From: Anaerolineae bacterium
GTDB lineage: Bacteria; Chloroflexota; Anaerolineae; Aggregatilineales; Phototrophicaceae
Length of the DNA: 64,000 nucleotides
Assembly: GCA_022841825.1 (NCBI GenBank)
Contig: JALHQT010000005.1
Span: 372,001 to 436,000 of the forward strand
Direction: 5' to 3'
The translations under genes were made by a program, and so were the position numbers. Numbering within the stretch: the first letter of the stretch is position 1; each line of letters begins with the position of its first letter. Shown one piece after another: positions 49,643 to 57,956 of this stretch. The notes below the pieces were generated by a model. That model was not told where the DNA came from. It worked only from the letters and a program-made list of their open reading frames with translations, and searched no databases.

Positions 49643-51144
49643 GCTGGATTCTCCTGAGATAGATTGAGCTTCTGGAGCTGTTGATTGAGAAGGCAGAAAG
49701 CCTTGTAACGCTTCTCGTACAGGGCGTGATGCAGATCATAGGGCACGATCTTCGTGCCGGGTTGGGCGAAGGACTCATAGCTTTCCGCAAGACCGAGCGT
49801 AAGCCATCCCAGGATTGCCGCGCCTCGACTCGAGGATTCGGGTGACGGCGGGACAATGACCGGTCTCCCAAGCACGTCTGCCAGTGTCGCCTGCATCAAG
49901 GGAGAGGCACTCAAGCCGCCGGTGACGAAGCTCGCGCGTGTTGCAGTGCCGTGCAGTGTTTCGACCCGGCGCACGATACGCAGCAAAGCGAATGCCAGCC
50001 CTTCCAGCGCAGCGCGGAAGACGTGACCGGTTTGGTGACGTAGAGTAAGACCATAGAGCAGCCCTTTCGCGGAGGGATTCCAATCTGGGCTTTGCTCACC
50101 GGACAAGTAGGGGATAAACAACAGGTCATCCGCGCCGGGTGCCACTGCTGAAGCAAGCCGCTCGGCGTCTTCGAATAACGTATCAGAGGCTTCGTCGGCT
50201 TTGTGTCCCAGCAGATCCTTCAGCAGCCAATCAATGACGATCCCACCGCTGCCCACGATGCCGCCAATCACCCAGCGATCGACATCCGCCACATAGGTCC
50301 AGAGGTGTCCCGCGGGGTCGGTCGCTGGCTGCGCGATCAATGCGCGAGCCGCCGCGCTGGTGCCGAGATTGATGGCGAGTGTCCCCGGCATCGTTGCGCC
50401 CGCCCCAATGTTTGCCAGCGGCGCATCCCCCGCACCAAGGATGAGCGGCAGGTGCTCCCGAATTCCGACGCTGGCACGAACATCGGCGCGCCACTCGCGC
50501 AGGATCGTGCGCGGCGAGGACAGCTCCGGGAGCGCGGACGTATTAATGCCAGCCAGCGTCAGCGCCTCGTCATCCCAGATCTTGCGTGTGATGTCAAGCA
50601 GCCCCGAAGCGGAAGCAGTGGACCAGTCTGTGATCCAGCGCCCTGTCAGGCGAAAGACGACATAATCTTTGATCGAGACATAACGCACCGTACCCGGCAG
50701 GTCGCCGTGCTGGCGCAGCCAATGAATCTTTGCGAGTGGGTAGATCGCCTGTGTCGGGCAACCGGTACGCGGCGCGAGCAAGGCGCTGGCACTCTGCCGC
50801 AGCGTGGCGGCACTCTCGGTCGCGCGCATATCCGCCCACGTCAGCACCGGCGTCAGCGGTTGACCCTCGGCGTCCACAGCCAGCAGGCTGTAGAGTTGTG
50901 TGCTCAGGACAACTGCTTCGAGCGATGCCTGCGCGGGTATCGCTGCTACGGCGCTGCGCAGCACCTTTGTGACGCTTGCCACGACGGCATCGGCGTCCAG
51001 CTCTGCCCAGCCTGGTTGGGGATAGCCAGTCGCAACCGAATCGCGCACCTGGAAGCCCGGCTGCGCGCGCTCGTCGAAGAGCAAGGCGCGCGCCCCGCTG
51101 GTGCCAATATCCACCGCCAGAATGAGCGGGGCGCGCATGCTCAT
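49639..51144 (-). CDS. FGGY family carbohydrate kinase 1
   Basis: The 501-residue product has the ATPase core of the sugar/polyol kinases: ILAVDIGTSGARALLFDERA (phosphate 1), YPLAKIHWLRQHGDLPGTVR, SIKDYVVFRLTGRWITDWSTA, LILGAGDAPLANIGAGATMP (phosphate 2, catalytic Asp), LAINLGTSAAARAL and FVTGGLSASPLMQATLADVL (adenosine motif). It phosphorylates a sugar, polyol or sugar acid (gluconokinase- or xylulokinase-like). It is 9 bases downstream of the royal-jelly-like gene and overlaps the aldolase gene. Its substrate is not predictable from the core motifs. Confidence 0.88.
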   Translation of the reverse strand: MSMRAPLILAVDIGTSGARALLFDERAQPGFQVRDSVATGYPQPGWAELDADAVVASVTKVLRSAVAAIPAQASLEAVVLSTQLYSLLAVDAEGQPLTPVLTWADMRATESAATLRQSASALLAPRTGCPTQAIYPLAKIHWLRQHGDLPGTVRYVSIKDYVVFRLTGRWITDWSTASASGLLDITRKIWDDEALTLAGINTSALPELSSPRTILREWRADVRASVGIREHLPLILGAGDAPLANIGAGATMPGTLAINLGTSAAARALIAQPATDPAGHLWTYVADVDRWVIGGIVGSGGIVIDWLLKDLLGHKADEASDTLFEDAERLASAVAPGADDLLFIPYLSGEQSPDWNPSAKGLLYGLTLRHQTGHVFRAALEGLAFALLRIVRRVETLHGTATRASFVTGGLSASPLMQATLADVLGRPVIVPPSPESSSRGAAILGWLTLGLAESYESFAQPGTKIVPYDLHHALYEKRYKAFCLLNQQLQKLNLSQENPA

Positions 51145-51153
51145 GATGCGCTG

Positions 51154-52299
51154 CTACCGCGCAGCCAAATACGAGCGCACGCCATCGCCCAGATATGCCT
51201 TCCAGACGACGAAGTTATGCGGGTGCTCCCAATCTAGATCGCCACCGAATAATTCGTGGAGGCGATTGCTGTTGAAAATCAGAGAGCCTTGATTGTCGAA
51301 GGTCATGCCATCAACCCAGATCATCCGGTCGTCGGTGATGAAGATCCGGTTTGTCCGAGTCGCTGGATCGTGAATGCCGATGCCTTTGCCTTCGAGCATG
51401 GTGTAGTAGATCAACCCCTTGTCGTCCGCGCCCATCCCATCCGTGTTGGTGCCCTTATCGCCAAGATCGATGACAGCGGCTTCGACGGCGCTCTCCGGAC
51501 TGCTGAAATCCCGCAGAACGCTCGTGTTGACGGCGTACAGATGGCGTGCAGTCAGGGCGCACCAATAGAGCATCTCTCGGTCAGCGGAGAGCGCAATGCC
51601 ATCCGCTCCGGTGCGCATCGGGCGATCTTTCCAGATCTTCTTGCCCGCGATCTCGAACCAGTAGCCAGGCACATCCTGCGTGCTGACATGTTGGTGAAGC
51701 ACGCGGCGCAGTTCTTTGCTGCGCATGTTGTAGATGATCAGTCCGCCTTCGAGCGGGTCCGTGAAGATGCCGGAGTCGGCGATGTAGACGAAGCCATTGG
51801 CGTTATCGACCACCAGGTCGTTCAGAAACGACGCTTGATAGGAAGCAATGTGATGCGGAATGGGGATCGACTCGACCAGCGTGTTGGTCGTCAGATCCCA
51901 GCAGACGATCTTTTGTGCCCCGTCAAGACAGGGCTGGCCTTCGATATGCCCCTGGTCGAGGAACCAGGCGCGGTTTAGCTCGTCGATTTCCCAGCCCAGC
52001 ACCGATTGCAGCGCATCCGGACGCCCGATCTCGTTCATCTCCCAACTGGGATAGGCGTTCAGCATCGGCTTGCCATCGACGACCTGGATACGATTGACGG
52101 TGGCGGGTATGCCGGGCGACCAGCGCGGCACCGAAAGGTAATAGTTCCCGTTGCGATCGACCTTGAAACCGGCAGGCATTGCGCCTTTCCAATACTCATT
52201 CTTCAAGAAGACTTCTTGGGCGGCGTCATCCGGAAACAGCCATTCCAGGCGACTCCAATGAAACAGGATTTCGTAGCTGCCGACGGCTGGAGTTTGCAT
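51154..52299 (-). CDS. Major royal jelly/yellow family beta-propeller protein
   Basis: The start is taken at ATG 52299 (MQTPAVGSYEILFHWSRLEW); no signal peptide. The 381-residue product shows the MRJP/yellow signature: EYWKGAMPAGFKVDRNGNYY, LSVPRWSPGIPATVNRIQVV, AYPSWEMNEIGRPDALQSVL, LDQGHIEGQPCLDGAQKIVC, LNDLVVDNANGFVYIADSGI, RTGADGIALSADREMLYWCA and GTNTDGMGADDKGLIYYTML. The metal-lined six-blade propeller resembles SMP-30/gluconolactonase folds. In insects it binds amines; here, between a dehydrogenase and a kinase, a lactonase or sugar-binding role is a reasonable inference, not shown. Confidence 0.85.
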   Translation of the reverse strand: MQTPAVGSYEILFHWSRLEWLFPDDAAQEVFLKNEYWKGAMPAGFKVDRNGNYYLSVPRWSPGIPATVNRIQVVDGKPMLNAYPSWEMNEIGRPDALQSVLGWEIDELNRAWFLDQGHIEGQPCLDGAQKIVCWDLTTNTLVESIPIPHHIASYQASFLNDLVVDNANGFVYIADSGIFTDPLEGGLIIYNMRSKELRRVLHQHVSTQDVPGYWFEIAGKKIWKDRPMRTGADGIALSADREMLYWCALTARHLYAVNTSVLRDFSSPESAVEAAVIDLGDKGTNTDGMGADDKGLIYYTMLEGKGIGIHDPATRTNRIFITDDRMIWVDGMTFDNQGSLIFNSNRLHELFGGDLDWEHPHNFVVWKAYLGDGVRSYLAAR

Positions 52300-52342
52300 G
52301 GGCGATAACCTCACAAGCGTGTCCGATAACGAAACAAGCCAT

Positions 52343-53323
52343 TTACTGTACTGCCGCGACGATTTTCCCGCGCACATGATGTCCGGCGAGTTCATTCAAG
52401 GCACTGGGGACTTCGGCAAGGTCAACAACTCGCGACAGCGTCGGGCGCAGCCTGCCGTCGTCGAGAAGCTTGCCAACCTCACGCGCGATCTCAGCCAGTT
52501 CGACCTGGGCTTTGCGGTCGCCGGAGAGATGCGCTACGCCCAGCGCAATTTCGTGCAGCGAAAGCGCTTTGGCGAAGGGACGGATTTTGCTGAGATCGGG
52601 GAGGCTGTCCACGCAGATCAGATGCCCGCCAAACGCTAACATCTCCAGGGCGGCGGTGGTCGTCTCCTGGCTCACGGCGTTCAGAATGACATCCGCGCCG
52701 CGCCCGCCGCTGATCTCTGAGATGCGTTGGGCGACATCTTCATTCTGGTAGTCGATGACGTGATCGGCACCCAACTGACGAACGTACTCATGATTGCGCG
52801 CGGATGCCGTCGTGACGACCTGCGCCCCCGCATATTTGCCAAGCTGAAGGGCATAACCTCCCACACCGCCTGCGCCGCCCTGAACGAGGAACAGCACATC
52901 GTTTCGCATCTGCACTTTGCGAAATATGCCCTGATACGCGGCGAAAGCAGAACATGGGACAGATGCAGCTTCTTCGAAGCTCAATGATGCAGGTTTGGGC
53001 GCGATGACATGGGCGGGGATGGTCGTGAGTTCGGCAAAACCGCCGCGACGGCTGAAATCCCCATGATAGTAAATGGCATCACCCGCTTTCCAGCCGGTGA
53101 CTTGCTCCCCAACAGCAGCGATGACTCCAGCGACATCCAGCCCCATGACGAATGGATACTGCCACTTGGGGTTGCCCCAGGCGGCTATCTTGTAATCGGC
53201 AGGGTTGAGACCGACCGCGTGGACGCGCACCAGCACCTCATCAGGCGCAGGAACAGGGGCGGGAAGGTTGGCGATGTACCAATCGCTGGGGTCGCCGGGG
53301 CGGTCGAGAACCAGTGCTTTCAT
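52343..53323 (-). CDS. Medium-chain dehydrogenase/reductase, quinone-oxidoreductase type
   Basis: The 326-residue product lacks both the catalytic and structural zinc cysteines. Motifs: GLNPADYKIAAWGNPKWQYP, FVMGLDVAGVIAAVGEQVTG, FVQGGAGGVGGYALQLGKYA (here LVQGGAGGVGG, the NADP loop), GADHVIDYQNEDVAQRISEI and VVDLAEVPSALNELAGHHVR. It would reduce or oxidise a carbonyl with NADPH. First gene of the minus-strand operon; the operator/promoter element lies 41-82 bases upstream. The 19-base tail of this ORF precedes the royal-jelly gene by 43 bases. Confidence 0.87.
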   Translation of the reverse strand: MKALVLDRPGDPSDWYIANLPAPVPAPDEVLVRVHAVGLNPADYKIAAWGNPKWQYPFVMGLDVAGVIAAVGEQVTGWKAGDAIYYHGDFSRRGGFAELTTIPAHVIAPKPASLSFEEAASVPCSAFAAYQGIFRKVQMRNDVLFLVQGGAGGVGGYALQLGKYAGAQVVTTASARNHEYVRQLGADHVIDYQNEDVAQRISEISGGRGADVILNAVSQETTTAALEMLAFGGHLICVDSLPDLSKIRPFAKALSLHEIALGVAHLSGDRKAQVELAEIAREVGKLLDDGRLRPTLSRVVDLAEVPSALNELAGHHVRGKIVAAVQ

Positions 53324-53363
53324 GAGCCGTATCCAGAAGCGCCAGTCAGTCTTGTCCAGTGAG

Positions 53364-53393
53364 ATTGTAACAACCAGGGTGATATGATGTCAA
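53364..53393 (-). promoter_or_regulatory. Promoter of the dehydrogenase/propeller/kinase/aldolase operon
   Basis: On the minus strand TTGACA (53388-53393), 18 bases and TACAAT (53364-53369) lie 40 bases upstream of the first gene. The -35 is part of the shared 20-base element. Confidence 0.65.
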
Positions 53394-53405
53394 CCTGTCA
53401 TGACA
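53386..53405 (-). promoter_or_regulatory. Shared 20-base operator, copy 1
   Basis: On the minus strand this reads TGTCATGACAGGTTGACATC, identical to 54393-54412 on the plus strand. It starts with the palindrome TGTCATGACA and ends in the -35 box. It is likely the binding site of the GntR regulator encoded between the two copies. Confidence 0.75.
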
Positions 53406-53458
53406 ATTTGTTTTGGTGCGACGAGGATGCCAGATGGCAGAGGTGAAGAGGTGGGAAA

Positions 53459-54202
53459 TTAGGGGACGCTGTGCTCGAACTGGAAGCGCGACTTGTCACC
53501 TCGCCGCCAAGCGGTGTAATACTCGATTGGAGCGCCGCTTTGTGTGTAAGCGGTGTTTTCGATGTACATGATCGGGAAGCCCGCTGGAATGCTGAGAAGC
53601 GCCGACACCGTCTCATTGGCGGCAATCGCTTCGATGACGCGCTTGACTCGTGACACAGGCGTCTTGTACACGTCCCGGAACGTCTGATAGAGCGAGCAGG
53701 TCCTGAAGTCGATTTCATTCAGGTTGGGAAACAAGCGGGCTGGTATGTAGGAATCGACGACCAGTATCGGCTGACTGTGGATGTAACGCAGGCGCTTGAG
53801 GAAAAAAATCTCATCCTGTGTTCGCAGGTCAAGCTCCTTACGCAGCGCGGGCGTTGGCGCGATGCGCGTCATCTCCATGACGCGCGTTTCGATGAGCAGC
53901 CCCTGCTTCGTCAGCGAGTCGCTGTAGCCGATGGCAGAGCCTGACCATGATTCCAGGTATTTGGGGTCTGCGACAAATGTCCCTCGTCCTTTTTCGCGGA
54001 GCAGCAGCCCTTCGTTGACCAGCGCATCCAGCGCCTCACGCACCGTGGTGCGGCTGAGTTGGTACATCTCACACAACTGATGTTCGCTGGGCAGTTGATC
54101 GCCCGCCCGCCACTGATCCAAACGAATTTCTTCGCGGATGATTTCGCGCAGTTGGTAGTGATAAGGCATCGGGCTTGATTTGTCGATCTGTCGGTTTTGC
54201 AC
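53459..54202 (-). CDS. GntR family regulator, HutC/UTRA subfamily
   Basis: The 247-residue product has a winged HTH (about 14-80: PMPYHYQLREIIREEIRLDQ, LPSEHQLCEMYQLSRTTVRE, ALDALVNEGLLLREKGRGTF) and a UTRA effector domain (LDLRTQDEIFFLKRLRYIHS, PILVVDSYIPARLFPN, GFPIMYIENTAYTQSGAPIE). UTRA regulators sense sugars or sugar phosphates. It lies between two identical operators (53386-53405 and 54393-54412), so it very probably represses both flanking operons. It uses the ATG at 54202; a later ATG (MPYHYQL) is an alternative. Confidence 0.88.
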   Translation of the reverse strand: MQNRQIDKSSPMPYHYQLREIIREEIRLDQWRAGDQLPSEHQLCEMYQLSRTTVREALDALVNEGLLLREKGRGTFVADPKYLESWSGSAIGYSDSLTKQGLLIETRVMEMTRIAPTPALRKELDLRTQDEIFFLKRLRYIHSQPILVVDSYIPARLFPNLNEIDFRTCSLYQTFRDVYKTPVSRVKRVIEAIAANETVSALLSIPAGFPIMYIENTAYTQSGAPIEYYTAWRRGDKSRFQFEHSVP

Positions 54203-54392
54203 CGTCTACTGATCCTTCGTGAAGTGCCGCACCCTGTCAGCAGTGCCCCATTGTTCGTCACAACGAGTACATGAATACGTCTAACAGACTAATGCAGGTT
54301 CCTTGTGATGACAAGAGGACATATGCTGTGGGAGCGCTCTCCCAGGCGATATCGGGTAAATCAGGGGGATGTGTCATGTGTCGTCACCTAAA

Positions 54393-54412
54393 TGTCATGA
54401 CAGGTTGACATC
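54393..54412 (+). promoter_or_regulatory. Shared 20-base operator, copy 2
   Basis: TGTCATGACAGGTTGACATC, identical to copy 1 at 53386-53405 but oriented toward the plus-strand operon. The palindrome TGTCATGACA lies directly upstream of tandem TTGACA boxes. Confidence 0.75.
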
Positions 54413-54441
54413 TTGACAACATGACACAAGATGGCTATAGT
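54413..54441 (+). promoter_or_regulatory. Promoter of the ADC/ABC/DeoC/kinase operon
   Basis: TTGACA (54413-54418), a 17-base spacer and TATAGT (54436-54441), a near-consensus sigma-70 promoter, about 80 bases upstream of the first gene. Confidence 0.75.
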
Positions 54442-54524
54442 CTCAAAAATGGTGCAGAAGCGTGACACTTCGTGCTCCATAGACATTTCTTTCGTTGGTA
54501 AAGTGCGTTTAGGAATGAGCTGCT

Positions 54525-55256
54525 ATGTCTCTTAAAGTTGACCAGTGGCCTTACACCAACCCCCTTGTTTCCCCACTTTATGGCAAACCGCCGCTCGTCT
54601 GGCGCGATATGCGCGTGCAGTTGGTGGTTTACGAAACAGACATCGAAAACGTCGCCCGCGTAATTCCTGAGCCTCTTGAACCACGCTCCAACATCGTCAT
54701 CACCTGGGTCTCAGAGTTTCAACTCGGCACTACGCAGGGCGCGTTTGCTGAGTTCGCCGTTTATGTCCAGGTCAAGTACAAGGACTATGAAGGCGATTAC
54801 GAACCCTTCCTGTACGTCAACAACCATCTACCGCTGACGGGCGGGCGGGAAATCTGGGGCTATCAGAAGAAGATGGCGCAGATCAGCCTTCGGCATGAGC
54901 ACGAAGCCGTCATCGGGCGTGTTGATCGGCTGGATCACGCGATCTACAAAGGTCTGGTCGTCCCTGAGTACGAAGCGCAAATGAGCGAAGTACCCTGGAG
55001 TCCTCATGGCGTTTTCTCCCTCAAATACATCCCCGCGACCGAAGAAAACGGTACCCCTTTGCGTGAGCTGGTGCTGACGGAAGGCAAGTTCACCGCGCAG
55101 CCGGGCAAATTCTTCGGTGGGCGCGGCTCTGTCACCTATGAACGGTCTGAGATTGACCCCACCTACCTGCTGGAGCCGAAGCGCATCCTGGGGGGCTTCT
55201 TTGGTCAGGGCGATCTCTATCTGCCGCTCGGCAAAGTCGTCCACGACTATCGCTAG
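54525..55256 (+). CDS. Acetoacetate decarboxylase family protein
   Basis: The 243-residue product has the ADC family layout: a beta-barrel opened by PLVSPLYGKPPLVWRDMRVQ, the acidic rim FAEFAVYVQVKYKDYEGDYE, and the key segment LTGGREIWGYQKKMAQISLR, in which the first lysine (about 115) aligns with the Schiff-base Lys of acetoacetate decarboxylase. The family decarboxylates beta-keto acids or carries out related aldol chemistry. As the first gene of a transport/catabolism operon it is unlikely to make acetone; a beta-keto sugar acid is the more sensible substrate (inference). Cytoplasmic. Confidence 0.87.
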   Translation: MSLKVDQWPYTNPLVSPLYGKPPLVWRDMRVQLVVYETDIENVARVIPEPLEPRSNIVITWVSEFQLGTTQGAFAEFAVYVQVKYKDYEGDYEPFLYVNNHLPLTGGREIWGYQKKMAQISLRHEHEAVIGRVDRLDHAIYKGLVVPEYEAQMSEVPWSPHGVFSLKYIPATEENGTPLRELVLTEGKFTAQPGKFFGGRGSVTYERSEIDPTYLLEPKRILGGFFGQGDLYLPLGKVVHDYR

Positions 55257-55411
55257 AAAACTGGCACCTCTGCCAACCCGGCACGGGTGACCAGACAATA
55301 TCCCTCTGACAGAGTCGTTGTTACAGAAAGGAGATCGGCTTAAGAGGCGATATCGAAGCGCATCAAACAGTTTAGTTCTATTGTGCATTGTGTCTTGAGA
55401 GGAGATTGCGC

Positions 55412-56878
55412 ATGAACAGGATTCGGCTCTATGGGCTGATGCTGGTCCTCCTGATCGTATTTGTTTCTTTTGGTAGCGTCGCTGCGCAGGACGGGGTGAC
55501 TATCAACTGGGTCACCATCTCTGGTTTCTACACCGATTGGGCAGAGCAGGTTGCTGCCCGCTTTGAAGAAGATACGGGCATCAACGTAAACATCATTGAT
55601 GTGGACATCGGGCAGCTCTACGAAACACAGGTGCTCGAGTCGGTTGCTGATACCGGTGCCTATGACCTGCTGACGTACGATGCCGGACAGAAGGCGGAAT
55701 TTGCCGAAAGCGGCTACCTGCTTCAGATCGACGAGTACATCGCCGCGGCTGACCCGGAAGTGATTGCTTTTGAAGACATCGCTCCGGCACTGCGCGAGGT
55801 GACCAGTATGTGGCGGGGTGGCGTTTTCGGGCTGCCATACTACACCTTCACGATGGGTTACTTCTATCGCTGCGATCTGTTTGAAAACCCGGACGAAATG
55901 ACCGCGTTCGAAGCTGAATACGGTTATGCGCTGGGCATCCCCCAGAACTACGACCAGATGGCTGACATCGCCGAATTCTTCCGCCGCACGCCGGGCGAAA
56001 CACTTGCCGGGCAGGCGATTGAGCAGGACTTCTACGGTATTGGCGTGATGGCTGGGCGCTTCGACCAGGTGCAGGACGAAATCAACTCCATCGCATGGTC
56101 GAGCGGCGCGCAGGTCATCAACGACGACGGTACTCCTGGCGTCGATGATCCCGAATTCCTGGCTGCGGCTAATCTGTATGTCGACGAGCTGCTGCCGTTC
56201 GCCCCTCCGGGTGCACTCAGCTCTTCTTTTGACCAGATCGTCGCTCAAATGCAGCAGGGTCTGATCGCACAGACGGCGGCATTCTTCCTTGATCAGTATG
56301 CCAATATGGCGAAGACGGAAGACATGATCCCCGGAGCGCGCATCTGCACGGCTCCTGCTCCTGGCGTCCACTCATGGGTCGGCGCGTTTGGCGTCGGCGT
56401 ATCTTCGGACTCGACCCATCCGCAGGAAGCCTTCGACTTCCTGGCATGGATGGCGGGTGCAGAAGCGCAGCGCGAATTTGCGACTGGCGGCGGCACCACT
56501 TGCCGTACCAGCATTCTGACCGATACGGCGCTGATCTCCGAGAATCCACAGACGATGGGGCACTATCCGACGCTGGTCTCGGTGCTTGATCACACCGCAG
56601 CAGCCAACTTCTACCCCAACTATCTGTTCGTGCCGCAGGGTGGAAAGATCTATGATGAGATGACCACCTGGTATTCGACTGCGGCGGCAGGCGAAATGTC
56701 CGTGGAAGAAGCGATGGCGAACATGGCGACTGCCATTGAGCGTCAGTGCGGCGGTGCCTGCGAGATCGCCAACGAGGCACTCGGCGAGAATTATACGCCC
56801 GTCCCGATGCCGTTCGATTATGAAGCCTTTGTCGCCAGCCAGGCAAACGATATCGATGCCTGGATTGCGGCACAGTAA
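55412..56878 (+). CDS. Extracellular solute-binding protein (CUT1)
   Basis: The start is at 55412 (MNRIRLYGLMLVLLIVFVSF), behind GAGAGGAGAT. The 488-residue precursor has a signal peptide ending GSVAAQ and no lipobox. The mature part is a family 1 binding protein: GVTINWVTISGFYTDWAEQV, YDLLTYDAGQKAEFAESGYL, RGGVFGLPYYTFTMGYFYRC, ADIAEFFRRTPGETLAGQAI and PGVHSWVGAFGVGVSSDSTH. Several cysteines (CRTS, CGGAC) may form disulphides. It delivers the ligand to the permeases at 56983 and 57957. The preceding 155 bases (55257-55411) hold only a ribosome site. Confidence 0.88.
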   Translation: MNRIRLYGLMLVLLIVFVSFGSVAAQDGVTINWVTISGFYTDWAEQVAARFEEDTGINVNIIDVDIGQLYETQVLESVADTGAYDLLTYDAGQKAEFAESGYLLQIDEYIAAADPEVIAFEDIAPALREVTSMWRGGVFGLPYYTFTMGYFYRCDLFENPDEMTAFEAEYGYALGIPQNYDQMADIAEFFRRTPGETLAGQAIEQDFYGIGVMAGRFDQVQDEINSIAWSSGAQVINDDGTPGVDDPEFLAAANLYVDELLPFAPPGALSSSFDQIVAQMQQGLIAQTAAFFLDQYANMAKTEDMIPGARICTAPAPGVHSWVGAFGVGVSSDSTHPQEAFDFLAWMAGAEAQREFATGGGTTCRTSILTDTALISENPQTMGHYPTLVSVLDHTAAANFYPNYLFVPQGGKIYDEMTTWYSTAAAGEMSVEEAMANMATAIERQCGGACEIANEALGENYTPVPMPFDYEAFVASQANDIDAWIAAQ

Positions 56879-56891
56879 CATTGCGCTGTCC

Positions 56892-56916
56892 GAGGGTGCA
56901 GCCGGGCTGCACCCTC
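56892..56916. repeat. Strong hairpin between binding-protein and permease genes
   Basis: GAGGGTGCAGC-cgg-GCTGCACCCTC forms an 11-bp perfect stem 14 bases after the binding-protein stop. No T-run follows. It is placed as in the other ABC operon of this window (34472-34491) and may stabilise the upstream mRNA or lower permease expression. Confidence 0.7.
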
Positions 56917-56982
56917 AACCTACACCTCATCGCCCGCCTGAACGAGGGGACAAACCTCGAAGGATCTAGAAGGAAAACTCCC

Positions 56983-57945
56983 ATGAGCACGGGTTCGGTG
57001 CCCTTACCAGACACATCAGTCAATGGCTCTACGGGTTCCAAGGCAAAACACAGGGCACTATCCGATACGCTGTACTCGGTGTTCCTCATCACCCCGGCGA
57101 TGATCCTGATCCTGATATTCGCCCTGGTTCCGTTGGCTTACGCAATTAATGTTTCATTCCGATTTGCCGACCTGACCAGCCCGCGCGGCGTCGCGGAGTG
57201 GGTCGGTCTCGAAAATTATCACTTTGCGCTGAACGATGCCTTCTTCTGGTCGTCTGTGCAGCGCACGCTCCATTTTGCAATCTTCGCGGTCGTCATCGAG
57301 ATGATCCTCGGCGTTGCGATTGCGTTTCTGCTAAACGATATTAAGTGGTTCAAAGGGCTGGCGCGCAGCCTCATCATCCTGCCGCTTGCCGCCTCGCCGT
57401 TCGCGGTCGGTTTGATCTGGCGCTACATGTACCATCCCGATTTCGGCGTCTTCAACTATCTGATTTCTCGCGTGGGCATTCCTGAACAGAACTGGCTTGG
57501 CAATTCCCAGATTGCGATGGGGAGCGTCATCGCCTTTGACGTGTGGCAGTGGACGCCATTTGTCGCCCTGATCGCGCTCGCCGGCTTGCAAGCGCTGCCA
57601 AAAGAGCCATTTGAGGCGGCTGCGCTGGATGGAGCATCTCGTTGGCGCGTGTTCCGCACGCTGACGTTCCCGATGCTGGCACCTGTCCTGACTTTGGTGC
57701 TGGTGCTGCGAACGGTTGACGCGGTGCGTTTATATGATGCCATTGTGTCGCTGACGGCGGGAGGTCCTGGCACTTCGACCGAAGTCCTGACGTTCTATCT
57801 CTACCGCCTGGGGATGCGCTTCTTCCGTCTGGATCAGGCAAGTGCGATGGCACTGCTGTTTCTCTATGCGACGGTGGTCTTCACCGGACTTCTGATGCGC
57901 CGCTTTATGCAGAACATGGCGGCACGCACGCGTGCCAAGCAGTAG
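56983..57945 (+). CDS. Sugar/polyol ABC transporter permease 1
   Basis: The start is at 56983 (MSTGSVPLPDTSVNGSTGSK), with AGAAGGAAA upstream. The 320-residue product has a ~35-residue cytoplasmic lead, six helices beginning VFLITPAMILILIFALVPLA, and the EAA loop ALPKEPFEAAALDGASRWRV with FRTLTFPMLAPVLT. It pairs with permease 2 in the cytoplasmic membrane. The family resemblance is to MalF/UgpA-type polyol permeases. Confidence 0.88.
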   Translation: MSTGSVPLPDTSVNGSTGSKAKHRALSDTLYSVFLITPAMILILIFALVPLAYAINVSFRFADLTSPRGVAEWVGLENYHFALNDAFFWSSVQRTLHFAIFAVVIEMILGVAIAFLLNDIKWFKGLARSLIILPLAASPFAVGLIWRYMYHPDFGVFNYLISRVGIPEQNWLGNSQIAMGSVIAFDVWQWTPFVALIALAGLQALPKEPFEAAALDGASRWRVFRTLTFPMLAPVLTLVLVLRTVDAVRLYDAIVSLTAGGPGTSTEVLTFYLYRLGMRFFRLDQASAMALLFLYATVVFTGLLMRRFMQNMAARTRAKQ

Positions 57946-57956
57946 GAGAGTCAGAC

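Larger units (their letters stand above)
54203..54524. other. Regulatory stretch between the GntR gene and the plus-strand operon
   Basis: The stretch holds no gene. Its right half has the 20-base operator, further TGACA words (TGACAACATGACA, 54414-54426) and the promoter at 54413-54441. The left half has no pattern beyond a possible promoter region for the leftward GntR gene. Confidence 0.6.
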
